Source: Povalibacter uvarum
GTDB lineage: Bacteria > Pseudomonadota > Gammaproteobacteria > Steroidobacterales > Steroidobacteraceae
Assembly: GCF_014202975.1 (NCBI RefSeq)
Contig: NZ_JACHHZ010000001.1
Coordinates: 1,178,001 to 1,242,000 of the forward strand
Direction of reading: 5' to 3'
DNA length: 64,000 nt
Of this stretch, positions 31,120 to 39,184 are shown piece by piece. Both the position numbers and the translations under genes were made by a program. Each line of letters starts with the position of its first letter. The stretch's first letter is position 1. The notes beneath the pieces are model-generated. The model saw only the letters and a list, made by a program, of their open reading frames with translations, made no database searches and was not told where the DNA came from.

Positions 31120-31857
31120 TCAGTGTTTCCGGGCAATCAGCTCGGCGACACGCGCGAACACGGCGTCGAACATTTCCTCGGTCAGCCGGCGCGTCTGGGT
31201 GTTGTATCGACTGCAATGGTAAGAGTCGACCAGCGTCATGCCGCGCGGCAGGGCGTGCTCCGCGGCGTGCGCAAACTTGAACGCCGATGGCTTCAGCCCC
31301 AGTGCCTGCAGCGCGGCGTTGTGCCCGATGGATCCCAGCGCCAGCAGTACCGAGCCCTCGGGGACCTGGGCCAGTTCGGCCTCGATGTAACGCAGGCAGT
31401 TGCGGATCTCGGCGGGTAGCGGCTTGTTCTCCGGCGGCACGCATTTCACCGAGTTGGTGATGCGGCAATTGATGAGCTTCAACCCGTCGTCAGCGGCGAT
31501 CGACTCCGGGCGGCTGGCGAATCCGTACTTGTGCAGCGTGCGATAGAGCAGCAACCCCGCATGGTCGCCCGTGAATGGACGAGCTGTGGCATTCGCGCCG
31601 TGAAAGCCCGGCGCAAGTCCAACGATGATGAATTGCGCTTTCGGATCGCCGAACGGAGGCACCGGAAGACAGTAGTAGTCCGGATACTCCTCGCGCCCCT
31701 GCGCCAGGAACTCCGCAAGCCGCGGGCAGAGTGTGCAGCTCCGATCGAATATCACGCCGTCCGACGGCCACAGTTCCGCGCTCCGCGGATTCGATTTGGG
31801 GACAGAAACCTGAGCGAGAGTACGGCGCGGCGGCGCGCGCTTCTTTGGGTTGGACAT
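31120..31857 (-). CDS. Family 5-like (UDGb) uracil-DNA glycosylase with Fe-S cluster
   Basis: Base-excision-repair glycosylase of 245 residues. Four cysteines suited to a [4Fe-4S] cluster are Cys41, Cys44, Cys139 and Cys154. Motif A, GLAPGFHGANATARPFTGD at 80-98, is of family 5 type (GLAPG, without the Asp/Asn water activator of other families). Motif B is DSYHCSRYN at 211-219, which departs from the more usual HPS. It removes uracil and possibly other deaminated bases. ATG 31857 is chosen over 31881 to give MSNPKKRAPP; the ribosome-binding site is weak. It is 37 bp upstream of uvrC on the same strand, so two repair systems appear to share a transcript. Confidence 0.86.
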   Translation of the reverse strand: MSNPKKRAPPRRTLAQVSVPKSNPRSAELWPSDGVIFDRSCTLCPRLAEFLAQGREEYPDYYCLPVPPFGDPKAQFIIVGLAPGFHGANATARPFTGDHAGLLLYRTLHKYGFASRPESIAADDGLKLINCRITNSVKCVPPENKPLPAEIRNCLRYIEAELAQVPEGSVLLALGSIGHNAALQALGLKPSAFKFAHAAEHALPRGMTLVDSYHCSRYNTQTRRLTEEMFDAVFARVAELIARKH

Positions 31858-31915
31858 GCCGGGCAGTGTACCCCGCGCCAAACAGGAACGGCCCCGCCGG
31901 ACGGTCGCCGGCGAC

Positions 31916-32311
31916 TCAGCGCCGGCGGCTCTCCAGCAGCTCGACCAGAAATCCGTCCGGATCCTTCACGAGCGCATACACCAGATTCTGGGATTCGACC
32001 TGCGTGGGCGGCTTGACGACACGAACACCAGCCGCCTGCAACCGCTCGATCATTCCTGCGATGTCTGGAACGTTGAAGATGATGCGGCTGAATGCATTGC
32101 CGCGCTCATAGGGTTTGTCGCGATTGGCGTCGTGCATGAGGATGATCCCCGCGCCAGGCGCGCTGACCGCGGACTCGCAGCCGAGCAGTGTCTCGGTGAT
32201 GCCGTTGCCGAGATCGATGGAGCCTTGCCGGCTCATGCCCAGCAAGCCGATGTAGAAATCGCACGAGCGCTCGACGTCCGGCACGTTGAAGCTCACGTAT
32301 TGAAGGTGCAT
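31916..32311 (-). CDS. VOC (glyoxalase/bleomycin-resistance) family protein
   Basis: Small metalloenzyme-fold protein of 131 residues with two beta-alpha-beta-beta-beta modules. MHLQYVSFNVPDVERSCDFY opens module one and SRIIFNVPDIAGMIERLQAAG opens module two; KDPDGFLVELLE at the end supplies the usual metal-binding Glu. It could be a glyoxalase I-like lyase, an isomerase or a binding protein. Reaction unknown. It lies 58 bp upstream of the glycosylase and 23 bp downstream of the duplicated secreted protein gene, in a continuous leftward run. Confidence 0.85.
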   Translation of the reverse strand: MHLQYVSFNVPDVERSCDFYIGLLGMSRQGSIDLGNGITETLLGCESAVSAPGAGIILMHDANRDKPYERGNAFSRIIFNVPDIAGMIERLQAAGVRVVKPPTQVESQNLVYALVKDPDGFLVELLESRRR

Positions 32312-32334
32312 GGCGATCTCCCACAGAGGATTCT

Positions 32335-33039
32335 TTACGGCCGCTCGGCGCTGAACACACCCGCCGACGAGCCTTCCTTGATCGTTCCCTGCAATGCTCC
32401 GTCCGCCTGCAGAGTCCCGCTGTACTCCACGCGGATCGGGCGACCTTCATACTGGGTGTCATATTCAAAGGACACGTTGTCGCCTTCGATACGGCCTCTC
32501 GCCTGCAGCGTTGCGCCCTGGGAAATGGCGCACGGCCCCTTGATCCTGTCGCCGCTCTGCCTGAATCCGCAAACCACGCTGTATTGCATCGATGAAGTGA
32601 AGCCGACGTTGAGTATCCACGGTGTCATCTCACCGACGGTCAGCACGCTTTGCGGAGTCGCTTCGAACCTGCCTTCCGATTGATCGGCCATGACGGTGCC
32701 CTTGAAGGAACCGTCCGACTGCACGCGGCCCCGATAGTCGAGGGTGAGTCCGGTACCCTGGTACTCGGTCTTGTATTTGAACTGCATGGACTTCTCGTTG
32801 AGTCTGCCGTTGGCCCTCAGCAACGGCTCTCGAATGCCGAGACAGGGTCCGGAGAGCGTCTGGTCGTCGCCGATGAAAAAGCAGCTCAGCGTGTATTTCA
32901 GGTCTCCGAACTCGCCTTTGACGATCCAGTTTCCCGCGAACTTGCTCTCTGCCGAAGGCGCGGCCGGCGCGGGTGCATCGGCCATGGCGAGACCCGCCGT
33001 GAGCGATGCCGTCAATGCGCAGGCTCGAATGATCTTCAT
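32335..33039 (-). CDS. Secreted protein with an internal duplication, function unknown
   Basis: A 234-residue exported protein, signal peptide 1-20 (ALTASLTAGLAMA-DAP). Residues about 38-127 and 141-231 are two copies of one domain: each begins W-I, has a Cys-x12-Cys pair (Cys53/Cys66 and Cys157/Cys170, both in SGPC/KGPC contexts), then A-x-GR-hydrophobic, F-x-Y-x-T-x-YxG and Y-x-G-x-x-Q-x-DG-x-x-x-GT. The pattern suggests a lipocalin-like or beta-barrel repeat with one disulphide each. I do not recognise a named family. ATG 33039 has AGAGGA upstream. It diverges from the amidohydrolase gene, 121 bp away. Confidence 0.75.
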   Translation of the reverse strand: MKIIRACALTASLTAGLAMADAPAPAAPSAESKFAGNWIVKGEFGDLKYTLSCFFIGDDQTLSGPCLGIREPLLRANGRLNEKSMQFKYKTEYQGTGLTLDYRGRVQSDGSFKGTVMADQSEGRFEATPQSVLTVGEMTPWILNVGFTSSMQYSVVCGFRQSGDRIKGPCAISQGATLQARGRIEGDNVSFEYDTQYEGRPIRVEYSGTLQADGALQGTIKEGSSAGVFSAERP

Positions 33040-33160
33040 GGTTGTTCCTCTGGTGGTCGTTGTTCTGAAGGTGGGCATACGCCCCCGGTCGGCGCTGTAC
33101 ACTCGCGCCGGGTAGGGCAACTCCAGCGGAAAGTGGCCGCCTCAGTCAAGTGATTGAACA

Positions 33161-34210
33161 ATGAAAAAACGTGCCTTCATCAAGGGGGCGGTTCTGGGTG
33201 CCGGCGGGTTCATCGCCGAAGCGCTCGGCGCTGCATCGACTCACACCGAGAATGAGAAACCTGCCGTGGAAGCAGCCTTGGAGCCCGAACTGGTTATTTG
33301 CGATCCGCATCATCATCTGTGGGATCGTCCGGGCGATCGCTATCTGCTCGACGATCTGCGTCGCGACACCGCTGGACACAAGGTGACGCAGTCGGTCTTC
33401 GTGGAATGCTATTCGGGATATCGAACCACCGGACCCGCACACCTCCGCCCGCTAGGCGAGACTGAGTATGTGGAAAAGATCGCGAACGCCGGTGCTTCCG
33501 ACGGCCATGCCACGCAGATCCGGGGCATCGTGAGCTTCGCCGATCTGATGCTCGGCAAGAATGTCGACGAGGTGCTGTCGAGCCACGTCGCGGCCAGCAA
33601 GCGGTTGCGCGGCATTCGCCATCCCACCGCGTCCGATCCCGCCAATCCCGATTCCTACCGCAAACCGCCGCTCCACATGCTGAAAGACACGACCTTTCGC
33701 GAGGGTTTCGCGTGCCTGAGAAAGCATGGCTTGAGTTTCGATGCCTGGATCTATCATCCGCAGATCCTGGAGCTGGCCGATCTGGCCAATGCATTCCCGG
33801 ACACCACGATCATCCTGGATCACATCGGCGCGCCGCTCGGCATCGGCAGGTTCGCGGGTCAACGCGAAGCAGTGTTCGCCGACTGGCGGCACAGCATCGC
33901 GACGCTCGCTCAATGCCCGAATGTCGTGGTCAAGCTCGGTGGTCTCGGCATGCCACTTTGCGGCATGGGATGGGTGGGGAAGCCTCCGTCCTCGAGCGAA
34001 CTGGCCGCCGTCACCGCACCTTACTATCTGTACTGCATCGAGAAGTTCGGCGTCGAACGGTGCATGTTCGAGAGCAACTTCCCCGTCGACAAGGCGTCCT
34101 ACCCGTATGTCGTGCTGTGGAATTCATTCAAGCGAATGACGCGGGATCTTTCCAAGTCCGAACGCGCCGCGCTGTTTCACGACACGGCCGCGCGGGTCTA
34201 TCGGCTCTGA
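33161..34210 (+). CDS. Amidohydrolase 2 family (TIM-barrel metal-dependent hydrolase), exported
   Basis: Protein of 349 residues. The N-terminus MKKRAFIKGAVLGAGGFIAE resembles a Tat signal with Lys-Arg in place of the twin Arg. DPHHHLWD near residue 48 is the metal-binding start of the amidohydrolase-2 barrel; ILDHIGAPLG, VKLGGLGMPL and FESNFPVDK are further landmarks of the L-rhamnono-lactonase/2-pyrone-4,6-dicarboxylate lactonase-like branch. It would hydrolyse a lactone or decarboxylate an aromatic acid. Substrate unknown. Its Tat export, if real, is unusual for the family. The start is supported by its fit to the signal; the upstream ribosome-binding site is weak. Confidence 0.83.
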   Translation: MKKRAFIKGAVLGAGGFIAEALGAASTHTENEKPAVEAALEPELVICDPHHHLWDRPGDRYLLDDLRRDTAGHKVTQSVFVECYSGYRTTGPAHLRPLGETEYVEKIANAGASDGHATQIRGIVSFADLMLGKNVDEVLSSHVAASKRLRGIRHPTASDPANPDSYRKPPLHMLKDTTFREGFACLRKHGLSFDAWIYHPQILELADLANAFPDTTIILDHIGAPLGIGRFAGQREAVFADWRHSIATLAQCPNVVVKLGGLGMPLCGMGWVGKPPSSSELAAVTAPYYLYCIEKFGVERCMFESNFPVDKASYPYVVLWNSFKRMTRDLSKSERAALFHDTAARVYRL

Positions 34211-34228
34211 TCCGCACAAACGAAAAGA

Positions 34229-34246
34229 CCGGTTGTCGCCAACCGG
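34229..34246. terminator. Bidirectional intrinsic terminator
   Basis: CCGGTTG-TCGC-CAACCGG, preceded by AAAAGA and followed by CCTTTC, in the 77-bp gap between the converging amidohydrolase and isocitrate lyase genes. A- and T-tracts on both sides suit termination in both directions. Confidence 0.65.
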
Positions 34247-34287
34247 CCTTTCGTGAACCGCTGCCCTGGCGGGCTACCAACCGCTGA

Positions 34288-35880
34288 TCAGAACTGATTC
34301 ATCGTGTTGTGCTTGCCACCGGCCTTGAGCGCGGCTTCACCGGCGAAGTACTCCTTGTGATCGTCGCCGATGTCCGAGCCGGACATGTTCTGATGCTTGA
34401 CGCAGGCGATGCCCTCGCGGATCTCCTTGCGCTGCACGCCTGCGACGTACGCGAGCATGCCCTCTTCGCCGAAGTATCCCTTCGCCAGGTTGTCGGTGGA
34501 CAACGCGGCAGTGTGATACGTCGGCAGGGTGATCAAGTGGTGGAAGATACCCGCGTCGCGCGACGCATCACGCTGGAAGCTCTGAATGCGACGATCCGCT
34601 TCCTTCGACAGCTCGGAAGCGTCGTAGTCTGCGTTCATCAGTTTGGCGCGATCGTAGGCCGACACGTCCTTGCCGTCCTTGCTCCAGGCATCGAACACCT
34701 GCTGACGGAAGTTCAGCGTCCAGTTGAACGACGGGCTGTTGTTGTAGACCAGCTTCGCGTTCGGCACGACCGTGCGAATGCGATCCACCATGCCCTTGAT
34801 CTGGCCGATGTGCGGCTTCTCGGTTTCGATCCACAGCATGTCGGCGCCGTTCTGCAGGCTCGTGATGCAGTCGAGCACGCAACGATCTTCACCGGTGCCG
34901 CTGCGGAACTGGAACAGGTTGCTGGGCAGGCGCTTCGGACGCAGCAGCTTGCCGCCGCGATTGATGATGACGTCGCCGTTCTGCATCGTGGCCGGCGTCA
35001 CCTCTTCGCAATCCAGGAAGCTGTTGTACTGATCGCCGAGATCGCCCGGTTCGCGCGTGTAGGCGATCTGCTTGGTCAGGCCGGCACCCAGGGAGTCGGT
35101 GCGGGCAACGATGACGCCGTCGTCGACGCCGAGCTCCATGAACGCATAGCGCACGGCGCGGATCTTCGCGAGAAAGTCTTCATGCGGCACGGTGACCTTG
35201 CCGTCCTGGTGACCGCACTGCTTCTCATCGGAGACCTGGTTTTCGATCTGGATGCAGCAGGCGCCGGCTTCGATCATCTGCTTGGCCAGCAGGTAGGTCG
35301 CCTCGGCGTTACCAAAGCCGGCATCGATGTCGGCGATGATCGGCACGACGTGCGTCTGGAAATTGTCGATGCGGTTCAGCAGGTCTTTTTCCTTCGCCGC
35401 ATCTTTCGCGTCACGAGCCGCGTCGAGATCGCGGAACAGACCACCGAGCTCGCGAGCATCCGCCTGACGCAGGAACGTGTAGAGCTCCGCGATCAGCGCC
35501 GAAACCGACGTCTTCTCGTGCATGGACTGATCGGGCAGCGGGCCAAAGTCGGAGCGCAATGCCGCCACCATCCAGCCCGACAGGTACAGGTAACGACGCT
35601 GGGTCGACCCGTGATGCTTCTTGATGGAGATCAGCTTCTGCTGACCGATGAAGCCGTGCCAGCAGCCCAGTGACTGCGTGTACTTGCCGGCGTCCTTGTC
35701 ATACGCAGCCATGTCCTCGCGCATGATCTTCGCGGTGTAACGCGCGATATCCAGCCCCGTCTTGAAACGGTTCTGCAGGCGCATGCGGGCCACGTATTCG
35801 GGGCTGATCGCATTCCAGCTCGGGCCGTTCTTGGCGATCACCGCACCGGCTTGATCGGCAGTGTTTGCATAGTTCGACAC
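34288..35880 (-). CDS. aceA: Isocitrate lyase (long, Pseudomonas-type)
   Basis: Glyoxylate-cycle enzyme of 530 residues that splits isocitrate into glyoxylate and succinate during growth on acetate or fatty acids. The active-site loop reads SDEKQCGHQDGKV near residue 218, the KQCGH form of the long Pseudomonas-like class (KKCGH in the short class), with the catalytic Cys present. VARTDSLGAGLTK and NNSPSFNWTLNFR are further active-site stretches. The start is GTG 35880, with AGGAG six bases upstream. A LysR regulator diverges 155 bp away. Malate synthase is not in the window. Confidence 0.95.
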   Translation of the reverse strand: MSNYANTADQAGAVIAKNGPSWNAISPEYVARMRLQNRFKTGLDIARYTAKIMREDMAAYDKDAGKYTQSLGCWHGFIGQQKLISIKKHHGSTQRRYLYLSGWMVAALRSDFGPLPDQSMHEKTSVSALIAELYTFLRQADARELGGLFRDLDAARDAKDAAKEKDLLNRIDNFQTHVVPIIADIDAGFGNAEATYLLAKQMIEAGACCIQIENQVSDEKQCGHQDGKVTVPHEDFLAKIRAVRYAFMELGVDDGVIVARTDSLGAGLTKQIAYTREPGDLGDQYNSFLDCEEVTPATMQNGDVIINRGGKLLRPKRLPSNLFQFRSGTGEDRCVLDCITSLQNGADMLWIETEKPHIGQIKGMVDRIRTVVPNAKLVYNNSPSFNWTLNFRQQVFDAWSKDGKDVSAYDRAKLMNADYDASELSKEADRRIQSFQRDASRDAGIFHHLITLPTYHTAALSTDNLAKGYFGEEGMLAYVAGVQRKEIREGIACVKHQNMSGSDIGDDHKEYFAGEAALKAGGKHNTMNQF

Positions 35881-36015
35881 AACGTACTCCTATCGATGAA
35901 TCACGAATTCCGGCGAGGCCATGTCCGACATGCAGGTGTCGGTTCTGACAGGTGGCGCGAATTGAGATGAACCATAGCCCGTCGTGATTCCGACGTAAAA
36001 TATATGTCGCGAGAC

Positions 36016-36032
36016 CTATCGATATTTGATAG
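36016..36032. promoter_or_regulatory. Possible LysR operator between aceA and the regulator gene
   Basis: CTATC-N7-GATAG, an inverted repeat with a T-N11-A core, ends just before the lysR start codon. A second copy of its left part, CCTATCGAT, occurs at 35889-35897 beside the aceA ribosome-binding site; the first is at 36015-36023. Paired sites in a divergent gap are typical for LysR-type autoregulation. Confidence 0.45.
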
Positions 36033-36034
36033 AT

Positions 36035-36961
36035 ATGCCTCGTATGGAACTACGACATCTGCGCTATTTCATTACGGTGGCTGAAGAAGGCCACATCACC
36101 CGGGCCGCTGAACGGCTCGGCATGCAGCAACCGCCCCTGAGCCAGCAGATCCGCGCGCTGGAACGGGAGCTGGATGTGCAGCTTTTTCGGCGCAAACCAC
36201 GGGGTGTCGAGCTGACGGACGCTGGAACCGCGTTCCTCGAACGGGCACGTTCGATCCTGGAAGAGGTCGACCGGGCCTTCGCCACGGCCCGTCGTACGGC
36301 CCGCGGAGAGCAGGGTCGCGTGGTCGTCGGATTCACCGGTTCGGCACCGTTTCATCCATTCGTCCCACGTGTCATCCGGGCCTTCCGCGAGATGTATCCG
36401 CTCGTATCGCTCGTCCTGGAGGAAAGCGGCAGCAGCGAGCTCGTGCAGGGTCTGCACAACGAAGACATCGACGCCGCATTCATCCGCTCGCCAGTGGCCG
36501 ATGTGGTGGGGCTGGTCGTCAAGCCCCTGCTCGAAGAAGACATGCTGGTCGCCCTCCCCGCCGGCCACGCTCTTGCCCGCGAGACGGAGGATCGCGCCCT
36601 CCCGCTGTCGGCGTTGGCGAATGAGATCTTCATTCTCTATAAGCGGCCCGGCGGCCCTGGGCTCTACGACACCATCATCACGGCGTGTCGCGGCGCCGGC
36701 TTCAGCCCGCGAGTCGGTCAGGAAGCGCCCCGGATCATCTCGACACTGAATCTGGTTGCCGCAGGCCTCGGCGTGTCCGTCGTGCCCGCTTCACTCAGGC
36801 GACTGCAAATGGACGGCGTCGTGTATCGAAGGCTGTCAGGCAGCGCGGAGCTGAAGGCGCCGCTGATTCTTGCTTGCCGCCCAGGCGAAAACTCCGCGGC
36901 CGTGCAGCGCTTCCTCGATCTCGTGCAACGCCCCGCGGAATCCGTAGCCAGCGACAATTGA
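36035..36961 (+). CDS. LysR-family transcriptional regulator
   Basis: Regulator of 308 residues. The N-terminal winged HTH reads MELRHLRYFITVAEEGHITRAAERLGMQQPPLSQQIRALE; the effector-binding domain from about residue 90 includes VVVGFTGSAPFHPFVPRVI and VALPAGHALA. This is the BenM/CatM/CbnR-like branch by motif (ELRHLRYF, MQQPPLSQQI). It is divergent from aceA, so control of the glyoxylate shunt is likely but inferred. Start candidates are ATG 36035, ATG 36044 (the classic MELRH start) and TTG 36026; no ribosome-binding site decides between them. Confidence 0.9.
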   Translation: MPRMELRHLRYFITVAEEGHITRAAERLGMQQPPLSQQIRALERELDVQLFRRKPRGVELTDAGTAFLERARSILEEVDRAFATARRTARGEQGRVVVGFTGSAPFHPFVPRVIRAFREMYPLVSLVLEESGSSELVQGLHNEDIDAAFIRSPVADVVGLVVKPLLEEDMLVALPAGHALARETEDRALPLSALANEIFILYKRPGGPGLYDTIITACRGAGFSPRVGQEAPRIISTLNLVAAGLGVSVVPASLRRLQMDGVVYRRLSGSAELKAPLILACRPGENSAAVQRFLDLVQRPAESVASDN

Positions 36962-36964
36962 CCC

Positions 36965-37579
36965 GTGCCGTCCTTGCTGCTGCTCAACAAGCCGTTTCAG
37001 GTGCTCACCCAGTTCACGAGCACCGACGGCAAAGCCACGCTCAAGGACTTCGTCGATGCACCCGGCATGTATCCGGCCGGCCGTCTCGACTACGACAGTG
37101 AAGGATTGGTACTGTTGACCGACTGGGACGCGCTGCAGACACGACTCGCCGATCCGCGCTGGAAGGTGTCGAAGACTTACTGCGTGCAGGTCGAAGGAAC
37201 CGCGACCGATGCGCAGCTCGAACCTCTGCGCCGCGGCGTTCAACTCAACGATGGACTGACAATGCCGGCTGAAGCGGAGCTGCTCGCCGAGCCTGACTGG
37301 CTCTGGCCTCGCAATCCGCCCATTCGCGAACGCAAGGCGATTCCGACGAGCTGGATTTCTCTCACGATCCGCGAAGGCCGCAATCGGCAAGTGCGACGCA
37401 TGACAGCCGCGGTCAACCTGCCGACGTTGCGATTGATTCGTTTGTCTGCCGGCCCCTGGACGCTGGCTGGTCTGGCACCAGGTGAGTCGCGGCGGGTCGA
37501 TCAGGCCGAAGTGCTCGAGTTCATGAGCACGGACCGGAGTCGAAAATCTCCACGGGGATCACGGGGTTCACAGGGTTAA
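36965..37579 (+). CDS. rluE: 23S rRNA pseudouridine synthase RluE family
   Basis: RsuA-family enzyme of 204 residues that makes pseudouridine in 23S rRNA (U2457 in E. coli for RluE). [16 protein letters not shown] near residue 37 holds the catalytic Asp; KTYCVQVEG and [16 protein letters not shown] are the other conserved blocks. It lacks an S4 domain, as RluE does. Start GTG 36965 is three bases after the lysR stop with no clear ribosome-binding site, so coupling is likely. The last ten or so residues ([11 protein letters not shown]) are encoded by a nonamer repeat element, and the stop codon sits exactly at its end. Confidence 0.9.
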   Translation: MPSLLLLNKPFQVLTQFTSTDGKATLKDFVDAPGMYPAGRLDYDSEGLVLLTDWDALQTRLADPRWKVSKTYCVQVEGTATDAQLEPLRRGVQLNDGLTMPAEAELLAEPDWLWPRNPPIRERKAIPTSWISLTIREGRNRQVRRMTAAVNLPTLRLIRLSAGPWTLAGLAPGESRRVDQAEVLEFMSTDRSRKSPRGSRGSQG

Positions 37580-37649
37580 GGGCCAGATTTCTTTTTCTAT
37601 CGAGTTCCTTACTCTTCCCCGTGGTCCCCGTGCACCCCGTGGAAAATCC
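37543..37649. repeat. Inverted pair of nonamer arrays (CACGGGG type)
   Basis: Left arm 37550-37576: CCACGGGGA, TCACGGGGT, TCACAGGGT. Right arm 37617-37643: CCCCGTGGT, CCCCGTGCA, CCCCGTGGA. The 27-bp arms are imperfect inverses separated by a 40-bp AT-richer loop, flanked by AAAATCT on the left and AAAATCC on the right. The element lies between converging rluE and DAHP synthase, and its left arm codes for the RluE tail. The same architecture recurs at 47281-47428. Confidence 0.85.
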
Positions 37650-37655
37650 TCTTCC

Positions 37656-39017
37656 TCACTTCCTCGTCGGCGGATGCAGCCCTGCGATACGCATCGCGAG
37701 CTCAAGTGCCTGTTCGTAGTTGAGCCGCGGATCGACCTGCGACTTGTACGCACGCGCCAGATCCGCGTCCGTCAGGCCACGCGCGCCGCCCGTGCACTCG
37801 GTGACGTCTTCGCCCGTAAGCTCGAAATGCACACCGCCGAGCCAGGTCCCCATCTCGCGATGGATCCGGAACGAGGATTCCAGCTCGTTCACGATGTTGT
37901 CGAAGCGGCGGGTCTTGAGACCCGAGCTCGACGTCTCCGTGTTGCCATGCATCGGGTCGCACATCCAGAGCACCGGGCTGCCCGTCGCACGCACTGCCTG
38001 AATCAACGGCGGCAGTCGCTTGTCGATCTCCTTCGCACCCATGCGATGAATGAGCACGATGCGGCCCGGCTCGTTGTTCGGATTGATCGTCGCGAGCAGG
38101 CCCTGCACCCACTCGGCGCTCATCGACGGCCCGACTTTGATGCCGAGTGGATTGGCGATACCGCGGAAGAATTCGACGTGCGCGCCATCGAGAGCCGCCG
38201 TACGCATGCCGATCCACGGCATGTGGGTCGACAGGTTGTACCAGCGCTGCTGCCGCTCGATGAATCGTGTCTGCGCCTGCTCGTAGTGCAGATGCAGGCC
38301 TTCGTGGCTCGTGTAGAACTCCACGCGATTCATTTCATGGATCGGGCGCCGGCTCGTCGCCTCGAAGAAATCGAGGGCATCGGAAATCGAATGGACGATC
38401 TTCTCGTACGCGGCCTTGAGCGGCGAATGACGCACGAAATCGAGGTCCCAGTACTCCGGGTGATGCAGGTCGGCAAATCCGCCATCGACGAGAGCTCGAA
38501 CGAAATTGATCGTGAGACCGGCACGCTCATAGCCCCGCAGCAACAATTGCGGATCGGGTTCGCGCTCCACGGCCGTGAAGCCGGGGCGGTTCACATTCGC
38601 GCCGCGATAACACGGCAGCGTGACGCCATCTCGTGTCTCGGTATCCGCTGAACGCGGCTTCGCGTACTGACCGGCCATGCGTCCGACGCGAACGATCGGC
38701 TTCTTGAGGCCGTGCAGCAGCACGAGGCTCATCTGCAGAAGGATCTTCAGCTTCTTGGCGATCTTGTCCGATTCGCAATCGTCAAAACTCTCGGCGCAGT
38801 CGCCGCCCTGGAGAACGAACCGCTCACCGCGCTGTGCGGCGGCAATGTGCTCCTTCAGGGCCTCGATCTCCCACGACACGACGATGGGCGGCAGCCGCGA
38901 CAGCTCCGCGACGACACCGTCGAGTACCGCCTTGTCGGCGTAAGTCGGTTGCTGCGCCGCCGGCTTGCTCTGCCAGCTGGCGGGATGCCACTCGACCAGG
39001 TGAGGACTGCGCGTCAT
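37656..39017 (-). CDS. Class II 3-deoxy-7-phosphoheptulonate synthase
   Basis: First enzyme of the shikimate pathway, 453 residues, joining phosphoenolpyruvate and erythrose 4-phosphate. It is the plant-like class II type: QGGDCAESF near residue 71 supplies a metal-binding Cys, RVGRMAGQYAKPRS follows, and WMCDPMHGNTETSS plus HFELTGEDVTECTGG hold further metal ligands (His, Glu). Unrelated in sequence to AroFGH of E. coli. It converges with rluE across a nonamer repeat. The start ATG 39017 gives MTRSPHLVEWHPASW, the usual N-terminal of this class. Confidence 0.95.
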   Translation of the reverse strand: MTRSPHLVEWHPASWQSKPAAQQPTYADKAVLDGVVAELSRLPPIVVSWEIEALKEHIAAAQRGERFVLQGGDCAESFDDCESDKIAKKLKILLQMSLVLLHGLKKPIVRVGRMAGQYAKPRSADTETRDGVTLPCYRGANVNRPGFTAVEREPDPQLLLRGYERAGLTINFVRALVDGGFADLHHPEYWDLDFVRHSPLKAAYEKIVHSISDALDFFEATSRRPIHEMNRVEFYTSHEGLHLHYEQAQTRFIERQQRWYNLSTHMPWIGMRTAALDGAHVEFFRGIANPLGIKVGPSMSAEWVQGLLATINPNNEPGRIVLIHRMGAKEIDKRLPPLIQAVRATGSPVLWMCDPMHGNTETSSSGLKTRRFDNIVNELESSFRIHREMGTWLGGVHFELTGEDVTECTGGARGLTDADLARAYKSQVDPRLNYEQALELAMRIAGLHPPTRK

Positions 39018-39184
39018 GGAAACCGGTTGCCTTACATATCAATGAGTCGGGCGATGCTAGCACCCGCCATCGCACTGCAAAAGGCGGCGAGCCCCAACTT
39101 GCATACACTAACGGACTTTGATTTACAGAACGCCGTCGCGCGCCTTAAATGGCCGCCCTCACCCCTCCCCGCGACGGAGCTTTC

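Noticed and set aside
34288..35880. KQCGH instead of KKCGH in isocitrate lyase as a damaged active site
   Set aside because: KQCGH is the normal form in the long, Pseudomonas-type class; the catalytic Cys and His are present.
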